A stretch of 64,000 nucleotides of DNA from Sphingopyxis lindanitolerans (GCF_002993885.1 NZ_CM009578.1:1739251-1803250), one strand, 5' to 3'. Shown: positions 9,181 to 21,968, counted from the first letter of the stretch. Made by a program: numbers and translations. The notes: a model not told the origin generated them from the sequence alone.

Positions 9181-10287
9181 TCACGCAGCGGCGACTACCC
9201 TGCCGATTTCACGCAGATGATAGTCCGTGTTGCCGAACAGACCGTCGATCGTGAGAATATGTTTGAGATAATGACCGACCGGAAGCTCGTCGGTCATGCC
9301 GATGCCGCCGTGGATCTGTACGGCCCCCTGCGCGATCTCGCGCCCCAGCCTGCCAACCTGCGCCTTCAATACCGAAATATCCCGGCTCGTTGCCCGTCCG
9401 CTGTCGGCCAGCGCCGCGATATAGAGAAGCGACGCTCGCGCCTTGACATAGGCAATCTTCATATCGGCGAGCCGGTGCGCGATCGCTTGAAAGCTTCCGA
9501 TCGGCCGACCGAATTGCTCGCGCGTGCCCGCGAAGTCTGCGGTGGTTGCCATCAGGACGGCCATGGCCCCGACGGCTTCGGCGGCGAGTGCGAGCCGGGC
9601 ATCCGCGAGCAAGGCCTCCAGCTCCGCATCGGCGCCCGCCATGATGGCAGCCCTGTCGACCGCGACGTCATGGAGCAGGATATCCGCAACGGGCCTGCCA
9701 TCGAGCGCGCGATATCGCCGCACTTCGATGCCTTCGGCATCGGCGGGCACTGCGGCCAGGCAGACCGCCTTCGTCTCCGAGAGCGCCGAGATGAGCAGCA
9801 CCCCTGCTTCTCCGCCTCCAAGAACGAGTTTTTTGCTACCCCGGATGCGCGGACCGGCCTCACCTTCATAGAGTTTGGTCGACAGCGTCGAAGAGGCGCC
9901 GGTGCCGCTACCTTCCTCATGGGCGAAGGCGCCGCGCAAAGCTCCGGTGCCAATATCGGCAATCCATTGCGGCACCGGTCCCGCGGGATCGAAGCGAGCG
10001 AGCGCCCGGCCCGTGAGGATCACCGAGGGAAGCAAAGGCTCGATGACCAGATGGCGACCGAAGAGCTCCGATATCGCCACAATGTCGGAGGCCGAACCGC
10101 CCAGTCCCCCGCAGGCTTCGGGAAGCGGCATCGCGACAATCCCCATATCGACGAGTTCGCTCCAGATTCCGGTTTCCGCCTGACCAGCCATGATGCGTCG
10201 GCGCAATTCAAAGGCGTAACGCTGATCGAGCAGCCGGGAGAGGCTGTCGCGGAGCATGACCTGCTCATCGGAGAATTCGAAATTCAT
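9181..10287 (-). CDS. Acyl-CoA dehydrogenase, probable subunit 2 of an unlike pair
   Basis: A 368-residue flavin-dependent acyl-CoA dehydrogenase with the family segments REQFGRPIGSFQAIAHRLAD and QIHGGIGMTDELPVG. The ATG at 10287, beginning MNFEFSDEQ, is the natural start; longer frames run into the preceding gene. It sits 10 bases after another, dissimilar ACAD. Adjacent unlike ACADs of about 370 and 400 residues are typical of the alpha2beta2 enzymes of steroid and branched side-chain oxidation, where only one subunit carries the catalytic base. Such a complex is an inference here, not shown. Confidence 0.86.
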   Translation of the reverse strand: MNFEFSDEQVMLRDSLSRLLDQRYAFELRRRIMAGQAETGIWSELVDMGIVAMPLPEACGGLGGSASDIVAISELFGRHLVIEPLLPSVILTGRALARFDPAGPVPQWIADIGTGALRGAFAHEEGSGTGASSTLSTKLYEGEAGPRIRGSKKLVLGGGEAGVLLISALSETKAVCLAAVPADAEGIEVRRYRALDGRPVADILLHDVAVDRAAIMAGADAELEALLADARLALAAEAVGAMAVLMATTADFAGTREQFGRPIGSFQAIAHRLADMKIAYVKARASLLYIAALADSGRATSRDISVLKAQVGRLGREIAQGAVQIHGGIGMTDELPVGHYLKHILTIDGLFGNTDYHLREIGRVVAAA

Positions 10288-10297
10288 GGCCTCTGCC

Positions 10298-13859
<3,562 letters not shown>

Positions 13860-13894
13860 TCACTCCCGATCGACCAGCGCTCCAGATGGCGCGG

Positions 13895-14647
13895 TCATGC
13901 TTTGCGTTTTGAAAAGGCCGCGATACGTTCGCCCATGTCGGGTCCGACGCCTGCGCTGTTGCGGACTTCGTGTGCGAGGCCGAGATGCAGCGGGACATTG
14001 TCCGTTTCAGCGAGCAGTCGCTTATAGGCGGCAATGCTGAAAGCCGAATTTTCAGCGATCATCGACGCGATCGCATCGACCCGCTCCAGAAACTCAGTAT
14101 CCTCGAAGCAGGACGCCGCCAGTCCGATCTCCGCCGCCTCCCGGCCATCGATCGTGCGTGCGGTGAACATCATCTCGCGCGCCTTGGCCTGGCCCACCAG
14201 ACGGGGCAGCCGCTGGCTCATTCCCCACACAGGCGTGAGCGCCCATTTGGCGTGCGTGTCCGCGAACCGCGCGCTCCGGGCGGCGAGAATGAAATCACTG
14301 GCCAGCGCCAACTCGAGCGCGCCGGTGTAACAATGACCGTGCACCGCCGCGATAACCGCCTGGGGCAGATTCGCGAGACGCTCGAGCACCGAAGATTGAA
14401 AAGAGACATCATGCGCTGCATCGCCAGACGCGATGTCCTGCAGATCATGCCCCGCAGAAAAACATTTTCCCGCGCCACGCACGATGACGCTGCGAACAGT
14501 TTCGGCCTCGCCCGCGAGCCGCGCGACATGATCTTCAAGCCGCCGAAACATGTCGTTGTTGATCGCGTTGAGCCGGTCCTCACGGTTGAGGATGATATGT
14601 GCGGTTGGCCCGTCGACCCGCAACTCTACCGACAATCCCGATGCCAT
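13895..14647 (-). CDS. Enoyl-CoA hydratase/isomerase (crotonase) family protein
   Basis: A 250-residue crotonase-fold protein. The CoA-binding/oxyanion segment is AVIAAVHGHCYTGALELALA. The region that carries the first catalytic Glu of classic hydratases reads FADTHAKWALTPVWGMSQ, without that glutamate, so isomerase, hydrolase or another crotonase chemistry is as likely as hydration. The ATG at 14647 is preceded by GGAGAGGA; upstream codons in the open frame cover operator site C and are not coding. It heads the six-gene operon that includes the P450, flavoprotein, two ACADs and the aldehyde dehydrogenase. Confidence 0.83.
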   Translation of the reverse strand: MASGLSVELRVDGPTAHIILNREDRLNAINNDMFRRLEDHVARLAGEAETVRSVIVRGAGKCFSAGHDLQDIASGDAAHDVSFQSSVLERLANLPQAVIAAVHGHCYTGALELALASDFILAARSARFADTHAKWALTPVWGMSQRLPRLVGQAKAREMMFTARTIDGREAAEIGLAASCFEDTEFLERVDAIASMIAENSAFSIAAYKRLLAETDNVPLHLGLAHEVRNSAGVGPDMGERIAAFSKRKA

Positions 14648-14680
14648 GGCGTCCTCTCCGCGAGCGATTCGACAATTAAT

Positions 14681-14698
14681 TAATTGCTCGATTATTAG
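14681..14698. promoter_or_regulatory. Regulon operator, site C
   Basis: TAATTG-CTCGAT-TATTAG, with an extra AATTAAT directly to its left. It ends 34 bases upstream of the crotonase start, at the head of the six-gene P450 operon, a position that fits blocking of the promoter by a repressor. Confidence 0.6.
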
Positions 14699-14865
14699 AT
14701 ACACAAATGCGTTCGCCCGATCAACTGCATAGCTCTGCGGTCAATGCGAACGGTTTTGCCGGCGAAGCGCCGCAAGCAGAGGCGCGCATTTTTTGCCGTG
14801 TCGCCCCCCCTTTCCGCGTGCGGTCAGCAGGGGCGCGCCGGACTCAGATCCAGCCAGTTGCGTCT

Positions 14866-15903
14866 TCAGGGCTCGAGGATGATCTTCAGGGTTCCCGCCT
14901 CCCGGCGGTCGAACATCGCATAGGCTTCGGCGCCGTCTCGCAGCGGCAGCCGATTGGAGACATAGGTTTCCGGCTTGAGACGCCCCGCCTGGACAAGTGG
15001 AAAAAGGGTCGGCAATTCTTCGGGGACCGAGCAGGTCCCGACCCGGAATGTGAGCCCTGCCGCGAACGCGCGTTCGAGCGGAAAGGCGAAACGGCGCGAT
15101 TGCTGCACACCGATTACCGAGACGGTGCCGCGCGCCCTTACCAAGCGTAATGCCATATCGACCGTCGCGTCGCTCCCGACCACCTCGACGACGGAATCGA
15201 GTTTACGTCCTTTCGTCGCCTCCCGGATCACGGCGACGGCTTCGTCAGGGTGCAGAGCGACGGCGCCCGCCGCTGCCGCCAGCGCGCGCCTTTCTGGAAC
15301 GGGATCGATGGCATATACGATATGGGCGCCCAGCACGAAGGCGGAGTCGACCGTCATGAGGCCGATCGGCCCCAAACCAATTACGGCGACGCTGCTCCCC
15401 GGGGCGATATCGGCGCTGCGCGCACCGAACCAGGCGGTCGAAAGGGCGTCTGTCATCAGCAGCGCCTGCTCTTCCGATATCCCTTCCGGGATCAGCACCG
15501 CATTGGCGTCCGCGCTGGGGACGCGAACGGCCTCGGCCTGCGAACCTTGAAGCGCGGCGGACAACCCGTAGCAGGCCGCTGCGCCATTCTCGCACCCGAT
15601 CACATTGCCCGACAGGCAGGGTCGGCAGGCGCCGCAGCCCGCTGCTGCGGGGATCATGACCCGGTCACCGACGCGGAGCCGCGAGACGGCGCGTCCGGTT
15701 TCGACCACTTCGCCGACCGCTTCGTGACCGACACAAAAGCCCCGATCCTCGGAAAATCCGTGACCATGATAAATGTGTAGGTCGCTTCCGCAGATCGAGC
15801 AGGCGGTGACCCGAACGATGGCGTCGCCCGCCTCGACCGGCATCGGATCGGCCATGCTTTCGTAGCGGATATCCCCTGCCCCGTGATAAAGCAGCGCCTT
15901 CAT
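14866..15903 (-). CDS. Zinc-dependent alcohol dehydrogenase (MDR, formaldehyde/threonine dehydrogenase-like)
   Basis: A 345-residue MDR enzyme. Catalytic zinc ligands are in SICGSDLHIYHGHG and GHEAVGEVVETG, structural zinc cysteines in GCGACRPCLSGNVIGC, and the NAD-binding motif in IGLGPIGLM. A GGAGG site precedes the ATG. It is the last gene of the K1-SDR-ACAD-MDR operon, nine bases after the ACAD. The reaction is oxidation of a primary or secondary alcohol. In this operon it could oxidise a hydroxy intermediate released after the kinase/ACAD steps; substrate unknown. Confidence 0.86.
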   Translation of the reverse strand: MKALLYHGAGDIRYESMADPMPVEAGDAIVRVTACSICGSDLHIYHGHGFSEDRGFCVGHEAVGEVVETGRAVSRLRVGDRVMIPAAAGCGACRPCLSGNVIGCENGAAACYGLSAALQGSQAEAVRVPSADANAVLIPEGISEEQALLMTDALSTAWFGARSADIAPGSSVAVIGLGPIGLMTVDSAFVLGAHIVYAIDPVPERRALAAAAGAVALHPDEAVAVIREATKGRKLDSVVEVVGSDATVDMALRLVRARGTVSVIGVQQSRRFAFPLERAFAAGLTFRVGTCSVPEELPTLFPLVQAGRLKPETYVSNRLPLRDGAEAYAMFDRREAGTLKIILEP

Positions 15904-15912
15904 GCCGGCCTC

Positions 15913-17136
15913 CTACTTCGCCATCGCCGAATATTCGGCGATCTTCTGCTTCCCGAGCTGCGACATGTGCACCTCGTCGGGACCGTCCGCGATGCGCAGA
16001 TAGCGATTGAGGGTGAAGAAGTAGGCGATCGGGGTGTCGTCGCTTACGCCCATTCCGCCATGAACCTGGATGGCCCGATCCGCGACGGTTTGCGCCATTT
16101 GCGGAGCGATCACCTTGATGGCCGCGATCAGATCCTTGGCAACCTTGTTGCCATAGCGGTCCATGGCGTCGGCAGCCTTGAGCGTGAGCAGGCGCGACAT
16201 CTCGATTTCACAGAAGCTGCGTGCGACGTCCTGGCGGATGCTACTTTGATCGGCGAGCTTCTTTCCAAAAGCGACGCGGCTGTTCGCGCGGCGCGCCATG
16301 ATCTCGAGCGCGCGCTGCGCCTGGCCGATCGAACGCATGCAGTGGTGAATACGTCCCGGCCCGAGACGCCCTTGCGCGATCTCGAACCCCCGCCCCTCAC
16401 CAAGAATGAGATTTTCCTTCGGTACGCGTACATTGTCGAAGCGCAGTTCGCACTCGCCGCCCGGCGAGTTCATCGATCCGAAGACGGTCTGGTTGCGCAC
16501 GACCGTGATCCCTGCCGTATCTCGCGGCACGAGGATCTGCGAATGTTGGGCATGGCGGGGAGCATCGAAGTCGGTCTTTCCCATCACGATGAAGATCGCG
16601 CAATCGGGGTGCATCGCATTCGAAATCCACCACTTCCGGCCGTTGATGACATAGTCGTCGCCGTCGGGCTTGATGGACAGCTCAAGATTGGTGGCATCGG
16701 ATGAGGCGACCTGCGGCTCGGTCATCACATAGGCCGAGCGAATCTCCCCGTCGAGCAGGGGCTGAAGCCACTGCTGCTGCTGATCGGGGGTCCCGAATTT
16801 CGCGAGCACTTCCATATTGCCCGTGTCGGGCGCGGAGCAATTGAACACCTGGCTCGACCACGGCGATCGGCCCATCACCTCGGCAAGTGGAGCATATTCA
16901 AGATTGCTGAGCCCGGGCGAGAAGCGGCCATATTCGTGTGGGAGGAAGAGGTTCCACAAGCCCTGAGCACGCGCCTCGGCCTTGAGGGCGGGCATTCCAG
17001 GCCACTCCTGCCACAGATTCCTCTGGTCGTGGATGAAGTGGTAATACTCTTCCTCATTGGGGTAGATATGCGCATCCATGAACGTTTCGACCCTCTGCAG
17101 GAGGTCACGGACCTTTTCGCTATGTTCGAACTGCAT
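15913..17136 (-). CDS. Acyl-CoA dehydrogenase of the ACAD10/ACAD11 type
   Basis: A 407-residue ACAD whose N-terminus (FMDAHIYPNEEEYYHFIH) and body (YVMTEPQVASSDATNLEL, GRKWWISNAMHPDC, RVPKENLILGEGRGFEIAQG) resemble the dehydrogenase domain of mammalian ACAD10/ACAD11. It ends after RYLRIADGPDEVHMSQLG. In those proteins an APH-type kinase domain is fused to the dehydrogenase; here the kinase is a separate gene (17912-18937) in the same operon with an SDR between. By analogy it may act on a phosphorylated hydroxyacyl-CoA, eliminating phosphate. The assignment to this ACAD group is by recognised sequence pattern, not alignment. Confidence 0.86.
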   Translation of the reverse strand: MQFEHSEKVRDLLQRVETFMDAHIYPNEEEYYHFIHDQRNLWQEWPGMPALKAEARAQGLWNLFLPHEYGRFSPGLSNLEYAPLAEVMGRSPWSSQVFNCSAPDTGNMEVLAKFGTPDQQQQWLQPLLDGEIRSAYVMTEPQVASSDATNLELSIKPDGDDYVINGRKWWISNAMHPDCAIFIVMGKTDFDAPRHAQHSQILVPRDTAGITVVRNQTVFGSMNSPGGECELRFDNVRVPKENLILGEGRGFEIAQGRLGPGRIHHCMRSIGQAQRALEIMARRANSRVAFGKKLADQSSIRQDVARSFCEIEMSRLLTLKAADAMDRYGNKVAKDLIAAIKVIAPQMAQTVADRAIQVHGGMGVSDDTPIAYFFTLNRYLRIADGPDEVHMSQLGKQKIAEYSAMAK

Positions 17137-17161
17137 GTGTATCTCCTGTCAGAATGGCAAA

Positions 17162-17902
17162 TCAGAGCGTCAGGCCACCATCGACGACCAGCGTGTGGCC
17201 GGTGACGTAGGAAGCGAGCGGGGATGCGAGGAATATGGCGGCACCCGCCATATCGGCGGGCGTCCCCATGCGTCGCTGCGCGATCGTGGCGAGCGCGCCG
17301 TCGAGACGAGCGGAATTCTGGGTCGTGATCCGTGTCAATTTGGTATCGACGAGCCCCGGAGCGAGACCATTCACCCGAATCCCGTCACCGGCAAAAGCCT
17401 GGCCCAGCGTTTTGGTCAGACTGATCGCGGCCGCTTTGGACGCGGCATAAGCCGGGTTTCCGATATTGCCGCGCAAGCCGGACGTCGAGCTCACGATAAT
17501 AATCGACCCGCCGGACGCCGAAAGCAGTGGCCGGAACTTGCGCGCGCAATGCATCAGGCTGTCGATATTGACCGCCATGACACGATCCCACCCTTCGCGC
17601 TCGAACTCCTGGCGCCGATATAATACGGTTCCCTGCGACAAAATGAGGGAGTCCAGCGTGTCGAAGGGAATCTCCGCCGTCTCGATAGCCTCGGGCGTCC
17701 CGACATCGACGCAATGATAGCCCAGTCCTTCAAGGTCGGACCCTTCATCGGCGCTGTAGTCGGACGCAGAGGCGCGCGTCCCCCAGATATGAACATTGGC
17801 GCCGCGGGCGCGAAACCCTTGGGCTATGCCGTTGCCGATCCCGCTCGATCCGCCGACGACGAGAATATTGCGTCCGCTAAAATCGGTATCGTCGATCATC
17901 AT
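17162..17902 (-). CDS. SDR family oxidoreductase
   Basis: A 246-residue SDR with the cofactor motif VGGSSGIGNG at about 16-25, the Ser-containing IIIVSSTSG and catalytic YAASKAA; the C-terminus is GHTLVVDGGLTL. Two adjacent ATG codons (17902 and 17899) are possible starts behind an AAGGAAAG site. It lies nine bases after kinase K1 and 25 bases before the ACAD10/11-like gene, so it is a member of that operon. It could interconvert a keto and a hydroxy group upstream of phosphorylation, but no specific substrate can be assigned. Confidence 0.84.
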   Translation of the reverse strand: MMIDDTDFSGRNILVVGGSSGIGNGIAQGFRARGANVHIWGTRASASDYSADEGSDLEGLGYHCVDVGTPEAIETAEIPFDTLDSLILSQGTVLYRRQEFEREGWDRVMAVNIDSLMHCARKFRPLLSASGGSIIIVSSTSGLRGNIGNPAYAASKAAAISLTKTLGQAFAGDGIRVNGLAPGLVDTKLTRITTQNSARLDGALATIAQRRMGTPADMAGAAIFLASPLASYVTGHTLVVDGGLTL

Positions 17903-17911
17903 CTTTCCTTT

Positions 17912-18937
17912 TCAACGAATGATGCTGAGGGCGCGCTCGAACAGAGCGAGCGTGTGCGCGTGAAGCCGTTCGCCGGTTTCTCGCGGCGCCTTTCCGGCAC
18001 AGGCCCGCGCAAAGCTCCCTTCCAGAATGATGCCCAACTTGTAGCAGGCGAGCACGATGTACCAGTCGAGAGCCGCGAGATCCCGGCCGCTTGACGCTGC
18101 GTAATGCGCCGCGAGGTCGGCAGGAGATGCAAGATCGGTGAGCTGATTTGCCATGGCGTCCGTGGCGAAGGATGAGCCATCGGTCGGCCATGTCGCGATC
18201 AGCCAGCCGAGGTCGAGCAGGGGGTCGCCAATCGTGCTCAATTCCCAATCAACGAGGGCTGCGAGTTCCCCGCTGTCCGGCCGGATCATCACATTTGCAA
18301 GATGCGCATCTCCGTGGATGATCCCCGGTTGAAATGAGCTTGGGCGATGGCGATCGAGCCAGGCCGCCACCGCGTCCACCCCCGGGATGGCGCCAGGCCC
18401 CGGCCACCCGGCTAGATCGGCATAGCTTTCAAGCTGGCGGCGCCAACGCCCCACCTGGCGTTCCAGGAAATTCTCGGGCTTTCCAAAATCCGCGAGGCCG
18501 ACCGCCCGATAATCGAGCGCGCCGAGTGCGGCGATCGCCCCGACCACGGCGAGGCCCATGCGGCGGCGCAGCAGCGGCTCGCGAGCGTGCAAGGCGGGGA
18601 GCCCGGACATCGGGTTGAAGCCATCGACCGGCTGCATGAGATAGAAAGCAGCGCCAAGGATCGTCTCGTCGCTAGATCCGGCGATGAAGCCAGGGTGAGG
18701 AACATCGCTACCGCGCAGTGCCTCGAGGACGCGCATTTCGCGGCGCATCGTCTCATTGGATCCCGCGCGCAGGACCGGCGGCGGCCGGCGGAGAACAAAT
18801 TCGGACGGCCCGCGATGGAAGCGGAGGAGAATATTCTGGGTTCCGCCAGCCAGAAGCCGGACGCCGGAAATCGAGCCACTTCCAAGGCTCCGGGCTTCCA
18901 TCCAGCGATCAAGCGAAACAAGATCGACACCCTCCAC
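17912..18937 (-). CDS. APH-family phosphotransferase K1 (ACAD10/11 kinase-domain type)
   Basis: A 341-residue aminoglycoside-phosphotransferase-fold kinase. The N-lobe pattern LLAGGTQNILLRF...FVLRRPPP is typical of the ACAD10/11 N-terminal kinase domain. HGDAHLAN at 208-215 carries the catalytic Asp and metal-binding Asn, and DWE at 230-232 the second metal Asp. Translation starts at a GTG (18937) with GGAGG five bases upstream. It leads the K1-SDR-ACAD-MDR operon, 21 bases from operator site D. The likely role is phosphorylation of a hydroxyl on an acyl-CoA or acid, not antibiotic resistance. Confidence 0.86.
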   Translation of the reverse strand: MEGVDLVSLDRWMEARSLGSGSISGVRLLAGGTQNILLRFHRGPSEFVLRRPPPVLRAGSNETMRREMRVLEALRGSDVPHPGFIAGSSDETILGAAFYLMQPVDGFNPMSGLPALHAREPLLRRRMGLAVVGAIAALGALDYRAVGLADFGKPENFLERQVGRWRRQLESYADLAGWPGPGAIPGVDAVAAWLDRHRPSSFQPGIIHGDAHLANVMIRPDSGELAALVDWELSTIGDPLLDLGWLIATWPTDGSSFATDAMANQLTDLASPADLAAHYAASSGRDLAALDWYIVLACYKLGIILEGSFARACAGKAPRETGERLHAHTLALFERALSIIR

Positions 18938-18957
18938 CGCGCCCTCCGATATTTAAT

Positions 18958-18975
18958 TAATTGCTTGTATAATCG
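18958..18975. promoter_or_regulatory. Regulon operator, site D
   Basis: TAATTG-CTTGTA-TAATCG, preceded by TTTAAT. It lies in the gap between kinase K1 (GTG start at 18937, leftward) and the SDR beginning near 19098 (rightward), so it may control both units. Confidence 0.58.
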
Positions 18976-19097
18976 CATTTGACGGCCGCGCATGTCAATG
19001 CCAATCCGGAGGCGCGAATGGCGGCGAAGCACGGAAGCGCGCGCGCAATTTGCGCGACGCCGTCGATTGGCTCGATGGCGCTTCTCAGTTTTCGATC

Positions 19098-19898
19098 ATG
19101 GAGGTGATGGTGAATTCGATCGAATTGGAGGGCCGCGTTGCGATCGTGACGGGCGCGGGAAGCGGGATAGGCCTTGCCGTGGCAAAGCAATTGCTTGCCG
19201 CCGGCGCCGAGGTACTTGCGACCGATATCGATGCCTCTCGCCTTGAGTGGTGCGATGGCACCAAGGGAACGCACGCCTGCCGGCATGACGTGACAAGCGA
19301 AGCCGATTGGGAGACGGCGATCGGCTTCGCCGAAAAGCTCGGCCGGCTCGACATTCTCGTGAACAACGCCGGCATCATGCTCGACACGCCTTTTGCGACC
19401 GCTCCTCTCGACGATCTGAGAAGGCAATATCGGATCAATGTCGAGGGTCCGTTCATGGGGATGCAGATGGCACTGCCGCTTTTGTCGATGCGTCGTCAGG
19501 CGGACGGCACGTCAACCGCCGCCATCGTCAATATCTCATCAATCTATGGGACGGTGGCAGGGGACCGTTATGCCGCTTATAGCGCGAGCAAGGGCGCAAT
19601 CCGTATGTTGAGCAAGGCTGTCGCGGTCGAACTGGCCGAGCGTGCCGTAAGAGTGAATACAGTGTTGCCGGGTCCGACGGCAACCAGGCTCGGCGCCCAT
19701 CACGAGAGACCTACCGCCGCGAACGGCGAACCAGCGTCGGTGGAGCGGGTTGTTGCCGCATGGAACAGCAAGATTCCCGTGGGCCGGATGGGCAATGTCG
19801 ATGACATCGCGCCGTTGGTCGCGTTCTTGGCAAGCGACGGCGCACGCTACATCACGGGTTCCGAGTTCATCGTCGATGGTGGCTACACCGCGGTTTGA
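19098..19898 (+). CDS. SDR family oxidoreductase
   Basis: A 266-residue classical SDR: VTGAGSGIGLAVAKQ cofactor loop near the start, NNAGIM, the Ser-bearing IVNISSIYG, catalytic YSASKGA, and GSEFIVDGGYTAV at the end. The start is not certain. ATGs occur at 19098 and 19107, and a GTG at 19110 has the best spacing to GGAGG (19100-19104); all give the same core. It is divergent from kinase K1 across operator site D and lies 209 bases ahead of the amidohydrolase. Probably a 3-hydroxyacyl or alcohol dehydrogenase of the pathway. Confidence 0.82.
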   Translation: MEVMVNSIELEGRVAIVTGAGSGIGLAVAKQLLAAGAEVLATDIDASRLEWCDGTKGTHACRHDVTSEADWETAIGFAEKLGRLDILVNNAGIMLDTPFATAPLDDLRRQYRINVEGPFMGMQMALPLLSMRRQADGTSTAAIVNISSIYGTVAGDRYAAYSASKGAIRMLSKAVAVELAERAVRVNTVLPGPTATRLGAHHERPTAANGEPASVERVVAAWNSKIPVGRMGNVDDIAPLVAFLASDGARYITGSEFIVDGGYTAV

Positions 19899-20107
19899 GC
19901 ATCCCGTCGGCGCATCGGCCTGCCCCTTTCGCGCAAAGGGAGGGTCGAAACGCCATCAAGACAGTCCAGACCGGCCATGACATCATTTCCCATTATATTT
20001 GACTCAATGGTGGATCGCATAATATAGATACTTGCATCATTTTTGTCGAATTTGAGAACCAAATGCCGACCATAATGTCGAGCAACACAGAGAGATGGGA
20101 GAATGGG

Positions 20108-21871
20108 ATGCCTAAGTTTGACACGCTCATCAAAGGTGGCACGATCGTCGATGGCACGGGCTCGCCGCGGTTCGTGGGCGATATCGGAATCAAAGACGGG
20201 ATCATAACGGACATTGGCGCCGGGATCAGCGGCGACGCGAGCGATGTCATCGACGGCACCGGGAAGATCGTCGCGCCGGGGGTGATCGACGCCCATACGC
20301 ATTATGACGCTCAACTGCACTGGGATCCCTATGCCACAAACTCTGGCTGGCATGGCACCACGACAATCGGCGTGGGAAATTGCGGTTTTGGCTTTGCCCC
20401 CTGCCATCCGCAGGACCGGGAGCGCTACATGCAGATGATGGAGACCACCGAACAGGTTCCCGTAAATGCGATGCGGACAGCGCTCGGCTGGGACTGGGTC
20501 AGCTTCCCCGAATGGATCGAGCATCTCAAGCGGGTGCCCAAGGGGGTCAACGTCGCCAGCTATGTTCCCCTCAATCCGCTCCTAATCTATGTGATGGGCC
20601 TCGAAGCAGCGAAAAGCCGTCCGGCAACTGCGGAAGAGCGGGAGCGCATGAAGCAGGAACTGCACGCCGCCATGGACGCGGGCGCAATCGGCTTCGGCTT
20701 TTCCTACCAGGGCGAGCATAACACCCACATCGACTGTGACGGCACCCCGATGCCGAGCGACACGATGAGCCGCGAGGACATTCTGGCGCTCGCGGAAGTG
20801 CTTCGCGAGCGCGGCGAAGGCTCGATCCAGGCCCTCGTCGATACCCCGGGTGCGCGCTTCGGTGAGATCGCGCTAGAGGTTGCACGGGTGTCGGGCCGGC
20901 CCGTCCTCCACAATGTCGTCATCGTCAACGACTTTCTGCCCACTTATCATGAGGAAGTCCTCGCTCTGGTCGACAAGGCGCGGGAAGAGGGGCTGGAAAT
21001 CTTCACCCAGACCCTGACCACGCGCGGCTGGAACGAATTCAAACCGATGGACTGGGATATCTGGAACATCATCCCCGAGTTCCGCGAATTCACCTTCGCG
21101 GGCGATCGCGCGGCAAAAGTCGCAAAAGCGGCGGACGAGGATTATCGCACGCGCTTGCGCAACGTGTACAGGCCTGAACTGCTCGCACCGGCCGGCGGAC
21201 CGCTCGAGCATTATGTCCTGAACGACGCTTGCGGCGTCGCCCCATGGAACCAGTATGAAGGCAAGTCGGTCGGCGAAATCGCGGCCGCCGTTGGCAATCG
21301 GCCCACGATCGACGTGTTTATGGATATCGTGGTCGATACCAATGCCGACAGCGATTTCCTCGTGGCCGAAGGCATGAGCTTTGACGACGAGAAAGTCGCA
21401 CAGGTTCTCAAACATCCGTTCACCATTCCGGGAACCTCGGACGGCGGAGCGCATGTGAAATTCTGGGCTGGCGGTCAATATTCGACGGACGCGATCATCT
21501 GGATGGTTCGCGAGACCGGGTTGATGACGCTTGAGGAAATGCACTACAAGCTCAGCGCGGTTCCGGCAGAAGTGCTCGGACTCCACAACCGGGGCACGCT
21601 GGCAGCGGGGCAAGCGGCCGATCTTTTCATCTACGACTATGAGGCGCTCGACTATCCGCGGCTCAAATATGAGATCGCCCATGATCTTCCCGATGGCGAC
21701 TGGCGGCGCGTCTGCAAGCCCCAGGGCATCGAGCGGGTGATGGTGAATGGCGAGACGACCTTCGTCAATGGCACCGAGTGCACTGGTGCGACACCGGGCC
21801 GACTGGTCGGGTCGGGCGGTGCCGACATGGATGAGCAGCTGATGCATCCAATGGCGATCGCCGCAGAATGA
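20108..21871 (+). CDS. Amidohydrolase, D-aminoacylase/N-acyl-D-amino-acid deacylase family
   Basis: A 587-residue metal-dependent amidohydrolase. It begins with the composite beta-sandwich strand FDTLIKGGTIVDGTG, then GVIDAHTHYDAQLHWDP containing the HxH metal ligands, the TTIGVGNCGFGFAPC loop characteristic of the D-aminoacylase group, and GTSDGGAHVKFWAGGQYS with the late metal Asp. The frame opens at 20063, but the ATG at 20108 has GGGAGAATGG upstream and matches the family N-terminus. It may hydrolyse an amide, lactam or lactone in the pathway, or a scavenged acyl-amino acid; the link with the neighbours is positional only. Confidence 0.84.
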   Translation: MPKFDTLIKGGTIVDGTGSPRFVGDIGIKDGIITDIGAGISGDASDVIDGTGKIVAPGVIDAHTHYDAQLHWDPYATNSGWHGTTTIGVGNCGFGFAPCHPQDRERYMQMMETTEQVPVNAMRTALGWDWVSFPEWIEHLKRVPKGVNVASYVPLNPLLIYVMGLEAAKSRPATAEERERMKQELHAAMDAGAIGFGFSYQGEHNTHIDCDGTPMPSDTMSREDILALAEVLRERGEGSIQALVDTPGARFGEIALEVARVSGRPVLHNVVIVNDFLPTYHEEVLALVDKAREEGLEIFTQTLTTRGWNEFKPMDWDIWNIIPEFREFTFAGDRAAKVAKAADEDYRTRLRNVYRPELLAPAGGPLEHYVLNDACGVAPWNQYEGKSVGEIAAAVGNRPTIDVFMDIVVDTNADSDFLVAEGMSFDDEKVAQVLKHPFTIPGTSDGGAHVKFWAGGQYSTDAIIWMVRETGLMTLEEMHYKLSAVPAEVLGLHNRGTLAAGQAADLFIYDYEALDYPRLKYEIAHDLPDGDWRRVCKPQGIERVMVNGETTFVNGTECTGATPGRLVGSGGADMDEQLMHPMAIAAE

Positions 21872-21968
21872 TAGTGAATCTCCGGAAGGGGGCGCAGGCC
21901 GTCCCCTTCCACAGGGTCGCTAGTGCGGAGCCCGTGAGCCCGAGTCCCGGCACCTCGGCCGGGTGGGG

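Noticed and set aside
19990..20050. AT-rich sequence before the amidohydrolase as an operator
   Set aside because: Only loose similarity (CATAATATAGATA); not counted in the site list.
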